Source: Rhodopseudomonas palustris (GTDB lineage Bacteria; Pseudomonadota; Alphaproteobacteria; Rhizobiales; Xanthobacteraceae). From it: 64,000 bases of DNA. Below are positions 20,702-29,148 of the stretch, in pieces. The DNA lies in NCBI RefSeq assembly GCF_003226555.1, contig NZ_QKQS01000013.1:589293-653292 (forward strand). Reading direction: 5' to 3'. A program made the position numbers and the translations under genes. Under the pieces are notes generated by a model that saw nothing but the letters and a program-made list of their open reading frames with translations, was not told the DNA's origin and made no database searches. Numbering within the stretch: the first letter of the stretch is position 1; every line of letters starts with the position of its first letter.

Positions 20702-21889
20702 GTGGATTTTGAACTTTCCAAGGAGCAACGCGACATCAAGGGGCGCGCTGCCGCCTTCGTCGAGGAGGTCTGCAGACCGCTCGAAGACACATGGGGCATC
20801 GACGACTACGCGGTCCCGCATGACGTCTTCATGGACGTGGTGCGCAAGTTCCGCGAATACGGCTTTCGCGGCCTAGCCGTCCCGAAAGATGCCGGCGGTC
20901 AGGGCCTCGGCACCATGGCCAAATGCCTCGTGTACGAAGAGATCGTCAAATCTCCGGTGATGCACGGCCTGCTGACGACATGGTCGGGATTCCTCGATCC
21001 GCATCCGGCGCTCTACGTCGCGCCTGAATGGCAGAAGGAGGCCTACCTCTACCCGATCCTGAAAGAGGACAAGTTCTATCACATCAACATTTCCGAACCC
21101 GGCGCCGGCTCGGATGCCGCTGGGATCGAGACCACCGCAGCGCGCGACGGCGACAACTACGTCATCAACGGCCTCAAGCGCTGGGCCCCGCCGCCGAACC
21201 ATCCCGGGATCACGCCGAAATATCTGCTGTGCTACGCCGTCACCGATCCCGGCCGCGGCTACGAAGGCATCAGCCTGTTCCTGGTGGATTATCCGAATCC
21301 CGGCGTCTCGGTGCTGAAGGAATACACCACGATGGCTCCGGGAACTTATCTCGGCCGCAGCTGCGACTATCAGTACAAGGACTGCGTCGTCCCGGCCAAG
21401 AACATGCTCGGTGCCGAAGGCATGGGCTTCCGCTACATGATGGACCAACTCAACCGCAACCGCACCGTGATCGGGGCCCGGCTCACCGGCACCGCGCGCT
21501 GGGCGCAGGATCAGGCCGCCAAGCGCGCGCGCCAGCGCGAAACCTTCGGCAAGCCGCTGTCGGAACGCCAGGCGATCCAGTGGATGCTCGCTGAATCGGA
21601 GATGGACCTCGAGCAGTCTCGGCTGATGGTCTACAAGACCGCCTGGATGCTGGATCAGGGCCTCGACGCCCGCAAGGAAGCCGCGATGGTGAAGTGCTTC
21701 GCCCCGCTCGCCGCCTGCCGCGTGATTGACCGCGCCATCCAGATCCATGGCGGGCTCGGCGTGCTGCAGGAAAGCCGGTTCGGCCAGCTCTATTTCCAGA
21801 GCCGGATCGCCCAGGTCGCCGAAGGCACCACCGAGGTGATGAAGATGACGATCGCCCGCGAGGTGCTGCGCGCCAGCATGGCCGGCTGA
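20702..21889 (+). CDS. Acyl-CoA dehydrogenase
   Basis: This 395-residue flavoprotein starts at a GTG (20702), chosen because VDFELSKEQRDIKGRA is the typical first helix and GGAG lies 8 nt upstream. Motifs include ISEPGAGSDAAG (FAD/substrate loop), QRETFGKPLSERQ, IQIHGGLGV and the end motif AEGTTEVMKMTIAREVL. It introduces the 2,3-double bond of an acyl-CoA. A 153-bp spacer separates it from the enoyl-CoA hydratase gene, so it may have its own promoter. A strong terminator follows. Confidence 0.9.
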   Translation: MDFELSKEQRDIKGRAAAFVEEVCRPLEDTWGIDDYAVPHDVFMDVVRKFREYGFRGLAVPKDAGGQGLGTMAKCLVYEEIVKSPVMHGLLTTWSGFLDPHPALYVAPEWQKEAYLYPILKEDKFYHINISEPGAGSDAAGIETTAARDGDNYVINGLKRWAPPPNHPGITPKYLLCYAVTDPGRGYEGISLFLVDYPNPGVSVLKEYTTMAPGTYLGRSCDYQYKDCVVPAKNMLGAEGMGFRYMMDQLNRNRTVIGARLTGTARWAQDQAAKRARQRETFGKPLSERQAIQWMLAESEMDLEQSRLMVYKTAWMLDQGLDARKEAAMVKCFAPLAACRVIDRAIQIHGGLGVLQESRFGQLYFQSRIAQVAEGTTEVMKMTIAREVLRASMAG

Positions 21890-21917
21890 TCACGACCGTC
21901 GCTCCCGTGAACGCAAG

Positions 21918-21947
21918 AACGCCCGGCTCGCGCCGGGCGTTGTCTTT
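21918..21947. terminator. Rho-independent terminator
   Basis: AACGCCCGGC-tcgc-GCCGGGCGTT is a perfect 10-bp stem with a tetraloop, followed by GTCTTT. It lies between the convergent acyl-CoA dehydrogenase and binding-protein genes. The AAs at the left foot give a weak T-tract on the minus strand as well. Confidence 0.85.
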
Positions 21948-21964
21948 CGTGGACTCGCTTCGTC

Positions 21965-23176
21965 CTACTTTTCGGCGTCGATCACGGTGCCGATCGGCTT
22001 CCACCTCGTCCCGTCGAACTGCATCAACTGCTCCTGGCTCATCGGGGTGTAGTGGGTGGCGCTGGTGTTGAGCTTGATGCCGGGAAGTAGGATCGGCAGT
22101 TCCAGATCCTTGATGCTGGCGGCCTGCTTCATCAGGTTCTCACGGGTCAGATTGTCGCCGCACGCCCTCAAGACATGCTCGAAGGTCTGAGCCGTGGCAT
22201 AGCCGAACACGTAGTAGGTCTCGGAAGGATCGGCGTTCGGCATGTATTGCTTCATGAAGTCGAGGTACTGCTTCATGCCGGGATCGTTGGCCCAGACCGG
22301 GTCGTTCGGGTCCTTGCGGAACGCGACCGTGATGACGCCCTTGGAATTCTCCAGGCCCGCCGGCACCAGCGTGCTGGAGATCGAGCCGGCGGCATCGCTC
22401 AGCAGATGCAGCGCCTGCCATTTCGTCTCGGTCATCTTCTTGATCGCCTGCGCCGAGAACTTCGGCGTCGAGATGTTCAGGAACACGTCGGCGCCGGTCG
22501 ACTTCAGCAGCAGGATCTGCGAATCCACCGTCGGCTCGGTGACCTCGTAGCTGAGCTCCTTGAGGATCATGGAGTCGGCCTTGTCACCGAGACCGTCGCG
22601 AAACCCCTTGGCATAGTCGCGGCCGAAATCGTCGTTCTGATACAGCACGGCGACCTTGGCGGTCGGCCGCTCCTTCAGCAGATATTTGGCGTAGATCACG
22701 CCCTTGGCGTGGTTGTTCGGCTGCCAGCCCATCGACCACGGATAGGTCTTCGGCTCCGATACGCGATTGGCGCCGGTGCCGAGGAACAGGCCCGGCACCT
22801 TCTTGACGTTGAGATACTTCTGGATCGCGAAATTGGTCGGCGATCCGAAGGTGCCGACGATCGCCAGCACCTCGTCGCTCTCGACCAGCCGGCGGGTCTG
22901 CTCGACCGCCTTGGATGGGCTGTAGCCGTCGTCGAGCGAGATCAGGTTGATCTTGCGGCCGTTGACGCCGCCTTCAGCGTTCAGCTTCTCGAAATACGCC
23001 GTCATCGCCCGGCCGATCGCCGCGAAGCTCGACGCCGGACCGCTGTACGGCATGGTCTGGCCGATCTTCACCTCGGTGTCGGTGACGCCGGGTCCGTAGT
23101 TCTTGGTGTCGGCGTGCGCAGCCGCGGACACGGCGACGCATGCGGCGGCGCATGCCGCTGCAATCAGCTTGTTCAT
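21965..23176 (-). CDS. ABC transporter substrate-binding protein (Liv type), orphan
   Basis: This 403-residue periplasmic binding protein has a Sec signal peptide (MNKLIAAACAAACVAVSAAAHA, cleaved after AHA) and the Peripla_BP_6 opening VKIGQTMPYSGPAS. No permease or ATPase gene is next to it. It may work with the LivFGMH set at 8570-12321 or another importer. It directly follows a CoA ligase gene on the same strand (36 bp), which suggests that uptake and activation of one acid are co-expressed. The ATG at 23176 was chosen because it begins the signal peptide. Confidence 0.9.
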   Translation of the reverse strand: MNKLIAAACAAACVAVSAAAHADTKNYGPGVTDTEVKIGQTMPYSGPASSFAAIGRAMTAYFEKLNAEGGVNGRKINLISLDDGYSPSKAVEQTRRLVESDEVLAIVGTFGSPTNFAIQKYLNVKKVPGLFLGTGANRVSEPKTYPWSMGWQPNNHAKGVIYAKYLLKERPTAKVAVLYQNDDFGRDYAKGFRDGLGDKADSMILKELSYEVTEPTVDSQILLLKSTGADVFLNISTPKFSAQAIKKMTETKWQALHLLSDAAGSISSTLVPAGLENSKGVITVAFRKDPNDPVWANDPGMKQYLDFMKQYMPNADPSETYYVFGYATAQTFEHVLRACGDNLTRENLMKQAASIKDLELPILLPGIKLNTSATHYTPMSQEQLMQFDGTRWKPIGTVIDAEK

Positions 23177-23211
23177 GGTGTTGTCCTGTCGCTGGTGGAA
23201 GAAGGATCGAT

Positions 23212-24738
23212 TCAGGCGGGTTGCAGATAGCGCCGCTTCAGCACGTGCTTGAACAGCTTGCCGTTCTCCTGGCGAGGCAGTTTGGCTTCGAAGTCGATCG
23301 ACCGCGGGCACTTCACATGGGAGAGCTGTTCGCGGCAGAACGCCATCAACTCCTGCGCCAGTCCGGGCGTCGCCAGCGACGGATCCTTGAGCTGGATCAC
23401 CGCTTTGACCTCCTCGCCGTACTCGAGGTTCGGAATCCCGAACACCGCGACGTCCGCGACCAGCGGATGCAGCGCGAGGCAGTTCTCGATCTCGGCCGGA
23501 TAGATGTTGACGCCGCCGGAGATGATCATGTGCGAGCGGCGATCGGTCAGATACAGGAAACCGTCCTGGTCGAGATAGCCGACGTCGCCGATCGTCGACC
23601 AGCCGAGCGCGTTGCGCGACCGCGCCGTCTTGTCCGGATCGTTGTGATAGACGAAGCTCGGTCCGTCGAAATACACGTCGCCAATCTCGCCGGGCCCGAG
23701 TTCGTTGTGATCCTCATCGAGAATGTGGATGGTGCCGACGCAGGCCCGCCCGACCGAACCGCGATGGCTCAGCCAATCGGCGCTGGAAATGCAGGTGGCG
23801 CCGTTACGCTCGGAGCCGGCGTAGTATTCCCACACGATCGGCCCCCACCAGGCGATCATCCGCTCCTTCAATTCCGGCGGGCACGGCGCCGCGGCGTGGA
23901 TGGCGCAGGCGTGCGACGACAGGTCGTAGCTGGCGCGGATCTCGTCCGGCAGCGCCAGCAACCGGAACAGCATGGTAGGGACCCACTGGCTGTGGGTGAT
24001 GCGATAGCGTTCGATCGCCGCCAGCGCCTGCTCGGCGACGAATTTCGTCATCACCACCGCGGTTCCACCGCTCTCCAGCGTCCGCATGGTGAAGCGCAGC
24101 GGCGCGCCGTGATACAGCGGCGCCGGCGACAGATACACGGTGTCGTCGTCGAAGCCGAAATTCTCCCGCACCCAATCGCCGGAGGCCTGAGCCTGGCGCA
24201 GATTGGCAAACAGCGGCTGCTTGATGCCCTTCGGCTTGCCGGTGGTGCCGGACGAATAGAAGAAATCCTTGCCGACCGGCCCGTCCGGGATCTCGATCAT
24301 CCGATCGAACCGCGCCAATTCGTGGGCGTAGTCGAGCCCGCCCTCGACGTCATCGCCGATCACAATGATGGTGCAGCTGTGCGGATTGTCGGCGGCGAGC
24401 GCGCGCATCACCTCACCGAAGCGCGAGCCGACGAACAGCAGCTTGGCGCCGCTGTCACGGACGATGTAGGCCGCCTCCTCCGGCTTCAGATGCGTCGACA
24501 CCGGCGTGTAGTACACGCCATGGCGCCGCGCACCCCAGAGCAGTTCGAAATAGCGCAGATCGTTGTCGAGCAGCACGGCAATGCCGTCACCGGCCGACAA
24601 CCCCATCCACATCAACAGCTGAGTGACCGCGTTGGCGCGGCGGTCAAGGTCCCGATAGCTGATGCTGTCGTCACCAAACGCGATGCGAGCGGCAATCTTG
24701 TCGGGATGGCGCTCGGCCCATTGTCTTAGAATCGGCAT
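23212..24738 (-). CDS. AMP-dependent acyl-CoA ligase
   Basis: This 508-residue adenylating enzyme has the P-loop FYSSGTTGKPKG, the A5 region WEYYAGSERNG (where YG-x-TE is replaced by YAGSE), TIGDVGYLDQDG and DRRSHMIISGGVNIYP. The C-terminal lysine is in RQENGKLFKHVL. The GSE variant is found in bile-acid- and fatty-acyl-CoA-ligase-like FadD branches. It is co-oriented with the downstream binding protein and shares a strand with the AraC gene upstream. Confidence 0.9.
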   Translation of the reverse strand: MPILRQWAERHPDKIAARIAFGDDSISYRDLDRRANAVTQLLMWMGLSAGDGIAVLLDNDLRYFELLWGARRHGVYYTPVSTHLKPEEAAYIVRDSGAKLLFVGSRFGEVMRALAADNPHSCTIIVIGDDVEGGLDYAHELARFDRMIEIPDGPVGKDFFYSSGTTGKPKGIKQPLFANLRQAQASGDWVRENFGFDDDTVYLSPAPLYHGAPLRFTMRTLESGGTAVVMTKFVAEQALAAIERYRITHSQWVPTMLFRLLALPDEIRASYDLSSHACAIHAAAPCPPELKERMIAWWGPIVWEYYAGSERNGATCISSADWLSHRGSVGRACVGTIHILDEDHNELGPGEIGDVYFDGPSFVYHNDPDKTARSRNALGWSTIGDVGYLDQDGFLYLTDRRSHMIISGGVNIYPAEIENCLALHPLVADVAVFGIPNLEYGEEVKAVIQLKDPSLATPGLAQELMAFCREQLSHVKCPRSIDFEAKLPRQENGKLFKHVLKRRYLQPA

Positions 24739-24838
24739 CTCTTCCCCGTTGGCGGCTCTGATGGGCCAGTTGCAGGGAGTATCCGGTCAAACGCTGATCG
24801 GCTGAATGACCGCGCGTGCCATTTCGGTTGGCGGAATC

Positions 24839-25915
24839 CTACGCCGTACCGGAGGTCTGCCCGGCGCGGTCGCGAAACTCGCCCGGCGTCAGGCCGGTCC
24901 AACGCCGGAACGCGCGGTGGAAGGTGCTGAGTTCGGAAAAGCCGAGCGACAGCGCGATCTCCTCCAGCGACAGCCGCGACTTCTTCAGCATGTGGGTAGC
25001 CACATCGCGTCGCACCTGGTCCTTGATTTCCTGAAACCCGACCTGCTGTTCGTCGAGCAAGCGACGCCGCAGCGTCTGCGGCGACATCGCCAGCATGGCG
25101 GCGACGTCCTCCAGCGACAGCGGCCGATTCAGGTTGCGGCGCAGAATGCCGCGAACGCGTTCGGCGACGCTGGCGTCGTCACGATAGCGCACCAGCAGCG
25201 CGCTCGGCATCGAGGCGAGAAACCGCCGCAGCCGCTGTTCATCGGGCATGATCGGCAAATCGAGCAGTTCGGCGTCGAACCGGATCTCGGTGCGCGGCTG
25301 ATCGAACAGCATCGGCGCCTGATACACCGGCTCGAGTTCGGAGCTGAACGCCTCCTCCGGGAACACGTAGTGCACCGTGATCAGCGGCAGCCGGCGCCCG
25401 ACTAGCCAGCACATCAGGCCGTAGGTGAACATCAGGATCGCGCCGTTCACCATGCGGCGGCGCTTGGGCTGCTCGATGGTATCGGAGACGTAGACCGAGG
25501 CGTCATGCTCGCCTTCGGCGAGCCGTACCACGAAATCGTCGACCGCCAGATGATAGAATTGGCAGCCGATCCGGATCGCCTCGCGCAGATTGGCGCAGTG
25601 GATCAGCAGCCGGCACATCATCCGGAACGTGCCCGGCTTGATCGGGCGGCTGCCGAGCAGCCACATTTCGTCGCGCGTCACCCGTGTCAGGGTGGCGATC
25701 ATCCGCGCGAATTGCTCCTGCGGCAGCCGCGCGCCCGGCTCCTCGAGCTGGTCAGCGGCGATCCCGGCGCGCGCCAGCAATTTGTCGATATCGTATTCCG
25801 CCTCGCGCACCCCGCTGAGGATCAGCCCGACATAGCCGGTATCGATCGCAGAGCGGGATGTGGCGCCACGAGAGGTTCGGCGCGGGCGTTTGGCAATGTG
25901 CGGCATGGCCGGCAT
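24839..25915 (-). CDS. AraC-family regulator with arabinose-binding-like N-domain (OruR/ArgR type)
   Basis: This is a protein of about 358 residues. The N-terminal ~200 residues match the 'arabinose-binding domain of AraC, N-term' type found in OruR-like regulators, beginning GLILSGVREAEYDIDKLLARAGI with small gaps. The C-terminal HTH has LSLEDVAAMLAMSPQTLRRRL and the second helix pair ISEIALSLGFSELSTFHRAFRRWTG (here LEEIALSL). It probably activates the CoA ligase and binding-protein genes just downstream. Starts at 25915 or 25906 are equally possible, since neither has a strong ribosome site. It is divergent from the quinone oxidoreductase gene. Confidence 0.85.
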   Translation of the reverse strand: MPAMPHIAKRPRRTSRGATSRSAIDTGYVGLILSGVREAEYDIDKLLARAGIAADQLEEPGARLPQEQFARMIATLTRVTRDEMWLLGSRPIKPGTFRMMCRLLIHCANLREAIRIGCQFYHLAVDDFVVRLAEGEHDASVYVSDTIEQPKRRRMVNGAILMFTYGLMCWLVGRRLPLITVHYVFPEEAFSSELEPVYQAPMLFDQPRTEIRFDAELLDLPIMPDEQRLRRFLASMPSALLVRYRDDASVAERVRGILRRNLNRPLSLEDVAAMLAMSPQTLRRRLLDEQQVGFQEIKDQVRRDVATHMLKKSRLSLEEIALSLGFSELSTFHRAFRRWTGLTPGEFRDRAGQTSGTA

Positions 25916-26049
25916 GTTAGCGACCCGTCCGCACGGCCGCCAGCGCCGAACTGGAACGGTCGGCCAATGCAAACGGGCGATCCGGCCATTGCCTCACCGA
26001 CCGCGGAAATCCATGCCGGCGTGACGACCGATCAGGGAGACGGAATGTC

Positions 26050-27036
26050 ATGCGCGCGTTGCTGAGTTGCGAGCCGGGAGGTCCGGACAGCCTGAAACTG
26101 CTCGACGTCGCCGAACCGGTCGCGGGCCCCCGCCAGGTGGTGGTCGCGGTGAAGGCGTGTGGTGTCAACTATCCGGATCTGTTGACCATCCAGGACCTGT
26201 ACCAGGTCAAGACCGCGCGGCCGTTCGCGCCGGGCGCCGAGATTGCCGGCGTGGTGACGTCGGTCGGGCCGGAGGTCGGCGAATTCGCAGTCGGCGACCG
26301 CGTCGCGGCGCGGATCGGTACCGGCGGCATGGCAGAAGCGGTCGCGGTCGATGTCGGGCGCTGCGCACCGATATCGGACGGGATGTCGTTCGTCGACGCC
26401 GCGGTGATGCAGTTCACCTTCGAGACCGCGCTGTACGCGCTGCGCAACCGCGCAGGGTTACAGCCGGGCGAAACCGCGCTGATCCTCGGTGCCGGAGGTG
26501 GCGTCGGCATCGCCGCCGTCCAGGTGGCGCGCAATCTTGGCGCCCGGGTGATCGCCGCGGCCTCCTCCGAAAAGAAGCTGGACTTCGCCCGCTCGCACGG
26601 CGCCGCGGACGGCGTGCTGTATCCGGCCGAAGCCCCGCAGGACCGCAAAGCGGTCGGCCAGCGCTTCAAGGAGGCGGTCGGCGGCGGAGCCGACGTGGTG
26701 ATCGATCCGGTCGGCGGCTGGCTGACGGACCCGGCGATTCGCTGCGTCGCCGATGGCGGCCGCTACGTCGTGCTCGGCTTCACCGCCGGCATTCCGTCGC
26801 TGCCGCTCAATCTCCCGCTGCTGAAGAACTGCGACGTGCTCGGCGTCAATTGGCGGACCTTCACGCTGACCCAGACGGCGGCGCTCCGCAACAACAAGCG
26901 GCAGCTCGAACGCTGGTACGCCGAAGGCCGGCTGTCGTCCGGCATCACCGCAGAATTCGCGCTCGCCGAAGGCGGGCGTGCGATCCAGCGCCTCGCCGAT
27001 CGCAGCGCCGTCGGTAAAGTGGTGGTGGTGATGTGA
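26050..27036 (+). CDS. NADPH:quinone oxidoreductase, zinc-independent MDR family
   Basis: This 328-residue medium-chain dehydrogenase/reductase has the GroES-like N-domain with KACGVNYPDLLTIQ and the Rossmann motif LGAGGGVGIAAVQVARNLGA. The catalytic zinc cysteine and structural-zinc cysteine cluster are absent, as in quinone oxidoreductases and enoyl reductases. It is the last host gene before the prophage; the prophage end is about 70 bp after its stop codon. Confidence 0.9.
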   Translation: MRALLSCEPGGPDSLKLLDVAEPVAGPRQVVVAVKACGVNYPDLLTIQDLYQVKTARPFAPGAEIAGVVTSVGPEVGEFAVGDRVAARIGTGGMAEAVAVDVGRCAPISDGMSFVDAAVMQFTFETALYALRNRAGLQPGETALILGAGGGVGIAAVQVARNLGARVIAAASSEKKLDFARSHGAADGVLYPAEAPQDRKAVGQRFKEAVGGGADVVIDPVGGWLTDPAIRCVADGGRYVVLGFTAGIPSLPLNLPLLKNCDVLGVNWRTFTLTQTAALRNNKRQLERWYAEGRLSSGITAEFALAEGGRAIQRLADRSAVGKVVVVM

Positions 27037-27106
27037 AACGCGCGGCTGAACTTTATCCGATTGCAGCAAGGGGATCCGACACGCCATAGGCCATGCGGCC
27101 AGCAGA

Positions 27107-27433
27107 TGTAACGCGCAAGATCACATGGCACGGGGCTGTTGAGGCGGGATTAGCCGGGAAAATCCGGGATATCGCGGGAATCGCAACGCCTTAGGCGGCG
27201 TGGCGACCTCTGCTCTCGACCGGCGGGCGCGCAAGATCAAATGGCAGTTCTGCCCCGGCGGCGCCGGCCGCTACTTTCCGAAAACCCCGATAAATCAACG
27301 ATGGGCCGGTCTAAACTCCGAAGCGGTTTCGGAGTTCGCCAAAGTCGCCGGAAAACGCGATTTCCCGTTGCATTTCAGCGCCTTCGTGCGCGCCCCGCGC
27401 CGCACACTGCTTGCCGAACTCCGAAAACGGTGA
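27107..27433. other. Prophage left end with probable transposase-binding sites
   Basis: The end begins TGTAACGCGC, fitting the 5'-TGT rule of Mu-type ends. CGCGCAAGATCACATGGCA (27112-27130) recurs as CGCGCAAGATCAAATGGCA (27228-27246), with 18 of 19 bases identical, in direct orientation and 116 bp apart. In Mu the L1 and L2 sites are about 110 bp apart. A weak third candidate is 'gataaatcaacgatgggc' near 27291. No credible gene is seen in this stretch. Confidence 0.65.
27314..27336. repeat. Inverted repeat AACTCCGAA / TTCGGAGTT in left end
   Basis: Perfect 9-bp arms (27314-27322 and 27328-27336) surround a 5-nt centre. A third AACTCCGAA copy lies at 27417-27425. It could be a hairpin ending the leftward lipoprotein transcript, or a protein site that organises the phage end. 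The sequence cannot distinguish these. Confidence 0.45.
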
Positions 27434-27769
27434 TCACTCGACCAGCGCGACGTCGCCTTCGCGGCAGAGAATGTGCACCCGTGTTGCGCGGTCAAGGCTC
27501 GGATCGAAGCGAACGTCGTTCGCTGTCATGAATTCGGGCCAGCGGAATTCGCGTCCGGACGCCGGGATATCGACCCACTTCACCTTAAAGCGGCTGTTGA
27601 CCAGGATGTTGCAGTTCGTCAGCGGCACGCCCGTGTTGTTGCGGACCATCAGGACCTCGCGATTGATCGAAACGGTCGCCTTGAGCGGGTCCGCATCCCC
27701 CGGTCCGCAGCCCGTCAGTTGGGCAAAAGCAGCCGCCAGCACCAAAAATCGCCATCCAAAAAGGGCCAT
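27434..27769 (-). CDS. Small lipoprotein, probable lysogenic-conversion gene
   Basis: This 111-residue protein has a lipoprotein signal: hydrophobic WRFLVLAAAFAQ followed by the lipobox L-T-G-C and a GPGDADP linker. The mature part (about 90 aa) is beta-rich with a Cys pair (NCNIL and HILCREGD) and has no family I recognise. It lies between the phage end and the repressor and is transcribed leftward like the repressor, so it is probably expressed from the prophage. That position is typical of cargo genes that alter the host envelope. The ATG at 27769 was chosen because it begins the signal peptide; an upstream TTG is also in frame. Confidence 0.75.
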   Translation of the reverse strand: MALFGWRFLVLAAAFAQLTGCGPGDADPLKATVSINREVLMVRNNTGVPLTNCNILVNSRFKVKWVDIPASGREFRWPEFMTANDVRFDPSLDRATRVHILCREGDVALVE

Positions 27770-27857
27770 TCCGACCACCAATCGCCTAACGGGTAATTGC
27801 TATGAGATGCCGCTGATACGAGAAACGGTCCCTTAAGCGGCAATATCCGCACCACCA

Positions 27858-28388
27858 TCAAGCCGAGGCTTTGCCGGTGCCTGGCGCGGCCTGCGCCGCC
27901 CGAATTTCTGCACGTAACTGCTCGACGATCAACTTGATCATGACACCGCGCTCGACCGGATCGGCGGTGGCGGCGGAAATCTCGCCATATTTGCGGGCCG
28001 CAATCCGGCCGAGGTTGATCGGCGGCAACGACACCCGTTCATCTTTGTAAAGCCGCTGCACCGCTTCGAAGACGCGGCCGAACAGCTCGTCGTCGATGTC
28101 GGCGGGGACCGCCGCGGCGCGCCGCGGCGGCGCATCGCCGGTCGCCAGCCAGTTCAAATCCAGCTTGGCGGCAGAGACCAGCGTCATCAGCGCGAAAAAC
28201 GGTGGCCGGGTCCTTCCGTCGCGCCACTTCGCGATCTGTTCGGCCTTCGTATCGATCAGCTCGGACGCGCCTTTGAGCCCGCCGACTCGCTTCAGCACCT
28301 GTCGGAATCGCTCGCCCCATTCCGGCGTCCAGTGCGCTCCCGGGCCATTCGGTTCCGATTCACCATCACCCATTTTACCAGTGCTCAA
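27858..28388 (-). CDS. Phage repressor (Mu c-like role), HTH protein
   Basis: This 176-residue protein transcribed against the early genes has an N-terminal lambda-type HTH at about residues 24-75 (WGERFRQVLKRVGG, ASELIDTKAEQIAKWRDGRTRPPF, with short gaps) and a C-terminal helical part with DELFGRVFEAVQRLYKDE. No LexA-like protease Ser-Lys pair is evident, so induction may not be RecA-driven autocleavage. Its position at the left end and the dyad directly upstream (28401-28434) support the role of lysogeny repressor. Confidence 0.8.
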   Translation of the reverse strand: MSTGKMGDGESEPNGPGAHWTPEWGERFRQVLKRVGGLKGASELIDTKAEQIAKWRDGRTRPPFFALMTLVSAAKLDLNWLATGDAPPRRAAAVPADIDDELFGRVFEAVQRLYKDERVSLPPINLGRIAARKYGEISAATADPVERGVMIKLIVEQLRAEIRAAQAAPGTGKASA

Positions 28389-28400
28389 TCGTCCAAAACT

Positions 28401-28434
28401 CCACTTTTGAGGTTGTGCGAATCGACAAAAGTGG
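28401..28434. promoter_or_regulatory. Early control region: operator-like dyad CCACTTTTG / CAAAAGTGG
   Basis: Perfect 9-bp arms (28401-28409 and 28426-28434) surround a 16-nt centre, in the spacer between the divergent repressor and Ner genes. Extra partial copies, 'gtccaaaactccac' and 'gtggacattttgag', flank it. The AT-rich local composition within GC-rich DNA fits overlapping divergent promoters under repressor/Ner control. Confidence 0.65.
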
Positions 28435-28478
28435 ACATTTTGAGTGAACGTTAGTGGTTACGTTTCGAGGTCGAACAA

Positions 28479-28502
28479 AGCCGGCCCTGGCAGGGGCCGG
28501 CT
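28479..28502 (+). terminator. Leader hairpin before ner (possible attenuator)
   Basis: AGCCGGCCC-tggcag-GGGCCGGCT is a perfect 9-bp stem ending 15 nt before the Ner ATG. No T-tract follows, so it is a stable leader hairpin rather than a clear terminator. It may protect the mRNA or tune early expression. Confidence 0.45.
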
Positions 28503-28517
28503 CATCCGGAGACTAGC

Positions 28518-28808
28518 ATGCAACGTCCGAAGTGGGACAGGCACTTGATCAAGGCCGAGATCCATCGTCGCGGCGAGACCCTCACCGGGCTCGCGATCGA
28601 CGCGGGGATCGACGAGGCGGCGTGTCGCCTCGCGCTGTGCCGGCGCAACACCCGCGGCGAGAAGGTAATCGCTGCGTTTCTCGGTGTCCCACTGGAGGAG
28701 CTGTGGCCGGATCGCCATGGAACTCCCAAGCGCAAGACTATTGCCGAGCGCCGCGCCGCCGCCAGTCTAAAGCGGCAGGGGAATTCGGACATCGGAGAGG
28801 CGGCATGA
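28518..28808 (+). CDS. ner: Ner/Nlp-family DNA-binding protein
   Basis: This 96-residue HTH protein is of the Mu Ner type. It shows WDRHLIKAEIHRRGETLTGLA (with the usual short family gaps) followed by the second half NTRGEKVIAAFLGVPLEELWPDR, which matches the family's 'GE-x-x-IA-x-xLG-x-xPxxIWPSR' end. It also has a basic C-terminal extension (KRKTIAERRAAASLK). In Mu, Ner turns down early and repressor promoters. It is the first rightward gene and has GGAGACTAGC ahead of the ATG. Confidence 0.88.
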   Translation: MQRPKWDRHLIKAEIHRRGETLTGLAIDAGIDEAACRLALCRRNTRGEKVIAAFLGVPLEELWPDRHGTPKRKTIAERRAAASLKRQGNSDIGEAA

Positions 28809-29101
28809 CCCCCGATCTGTCCAAGGCCTGGCCGTTCGTTGACTTTCCGCGCGTGCGCCCGGCGCCGCTGACGCAGGCCGAGCGCGATGCCGCGCTGATC
28901 GCGCTCTGGCGCGGCAGCCGGCATCTGGCCGCCGCCGATCGCGAGGCGGTGCTCGATCGCTACGCCCCGATTTCTTCCGTTCAGCCAAGCCCGACCGGTG
29001 TTGCGTCCGGCGCTGGTGAACCGCGTCACCTGCGGCGAGTGGTGAGCAGCGGGCGGCAGCCCGCGTTTCCTCCCGTGACTGACGGCGGATGCCGGGTCTG
29101 A
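28805..29101 (+). CDS. Hypothetical early phage protein
   Basis: This 98-residue protein overlaps the ner stop as ATGA. It begins MTPDLSKAWPFVDFPRV and has a central acidic/basic helix AERDAALIALWRGSRHLAAADREAVLDRY. The C-terminal third is Ser/Gly/Arg-rich and looks unstructured. I do not recognise a family. The overlap supports that it is translated. Confidence 0.6.
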   Translation: MTPDLSKAWPFVDFPRVRPAPLTQAERDAALIALWRGSRHLAAADREAVLDRYAPISSVQPSPTGVASGAGEPRHLRRVVSSGRQPAFPPVTDGGCRV

Positions 29102-29148
29102 CAGCCCGCATCCGCCGCATTTTACCAACCCTTCAAAAGCCGGCTGAA

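Noticed and set aside
27200-27433. 77-codon plus-strand frame in the phage left end
   Set aside because: It overlaps the second transposase-site repeat and the AACTCCGAA inverted repeat and has no ribosome site, so it is more likely chance.
27858-28388. LexA/CI-type self-cleaving repressor
   Set aside because: No Ala-Gly cleavage site or Ser/Lys protease pair is visible in the C-terminal half.
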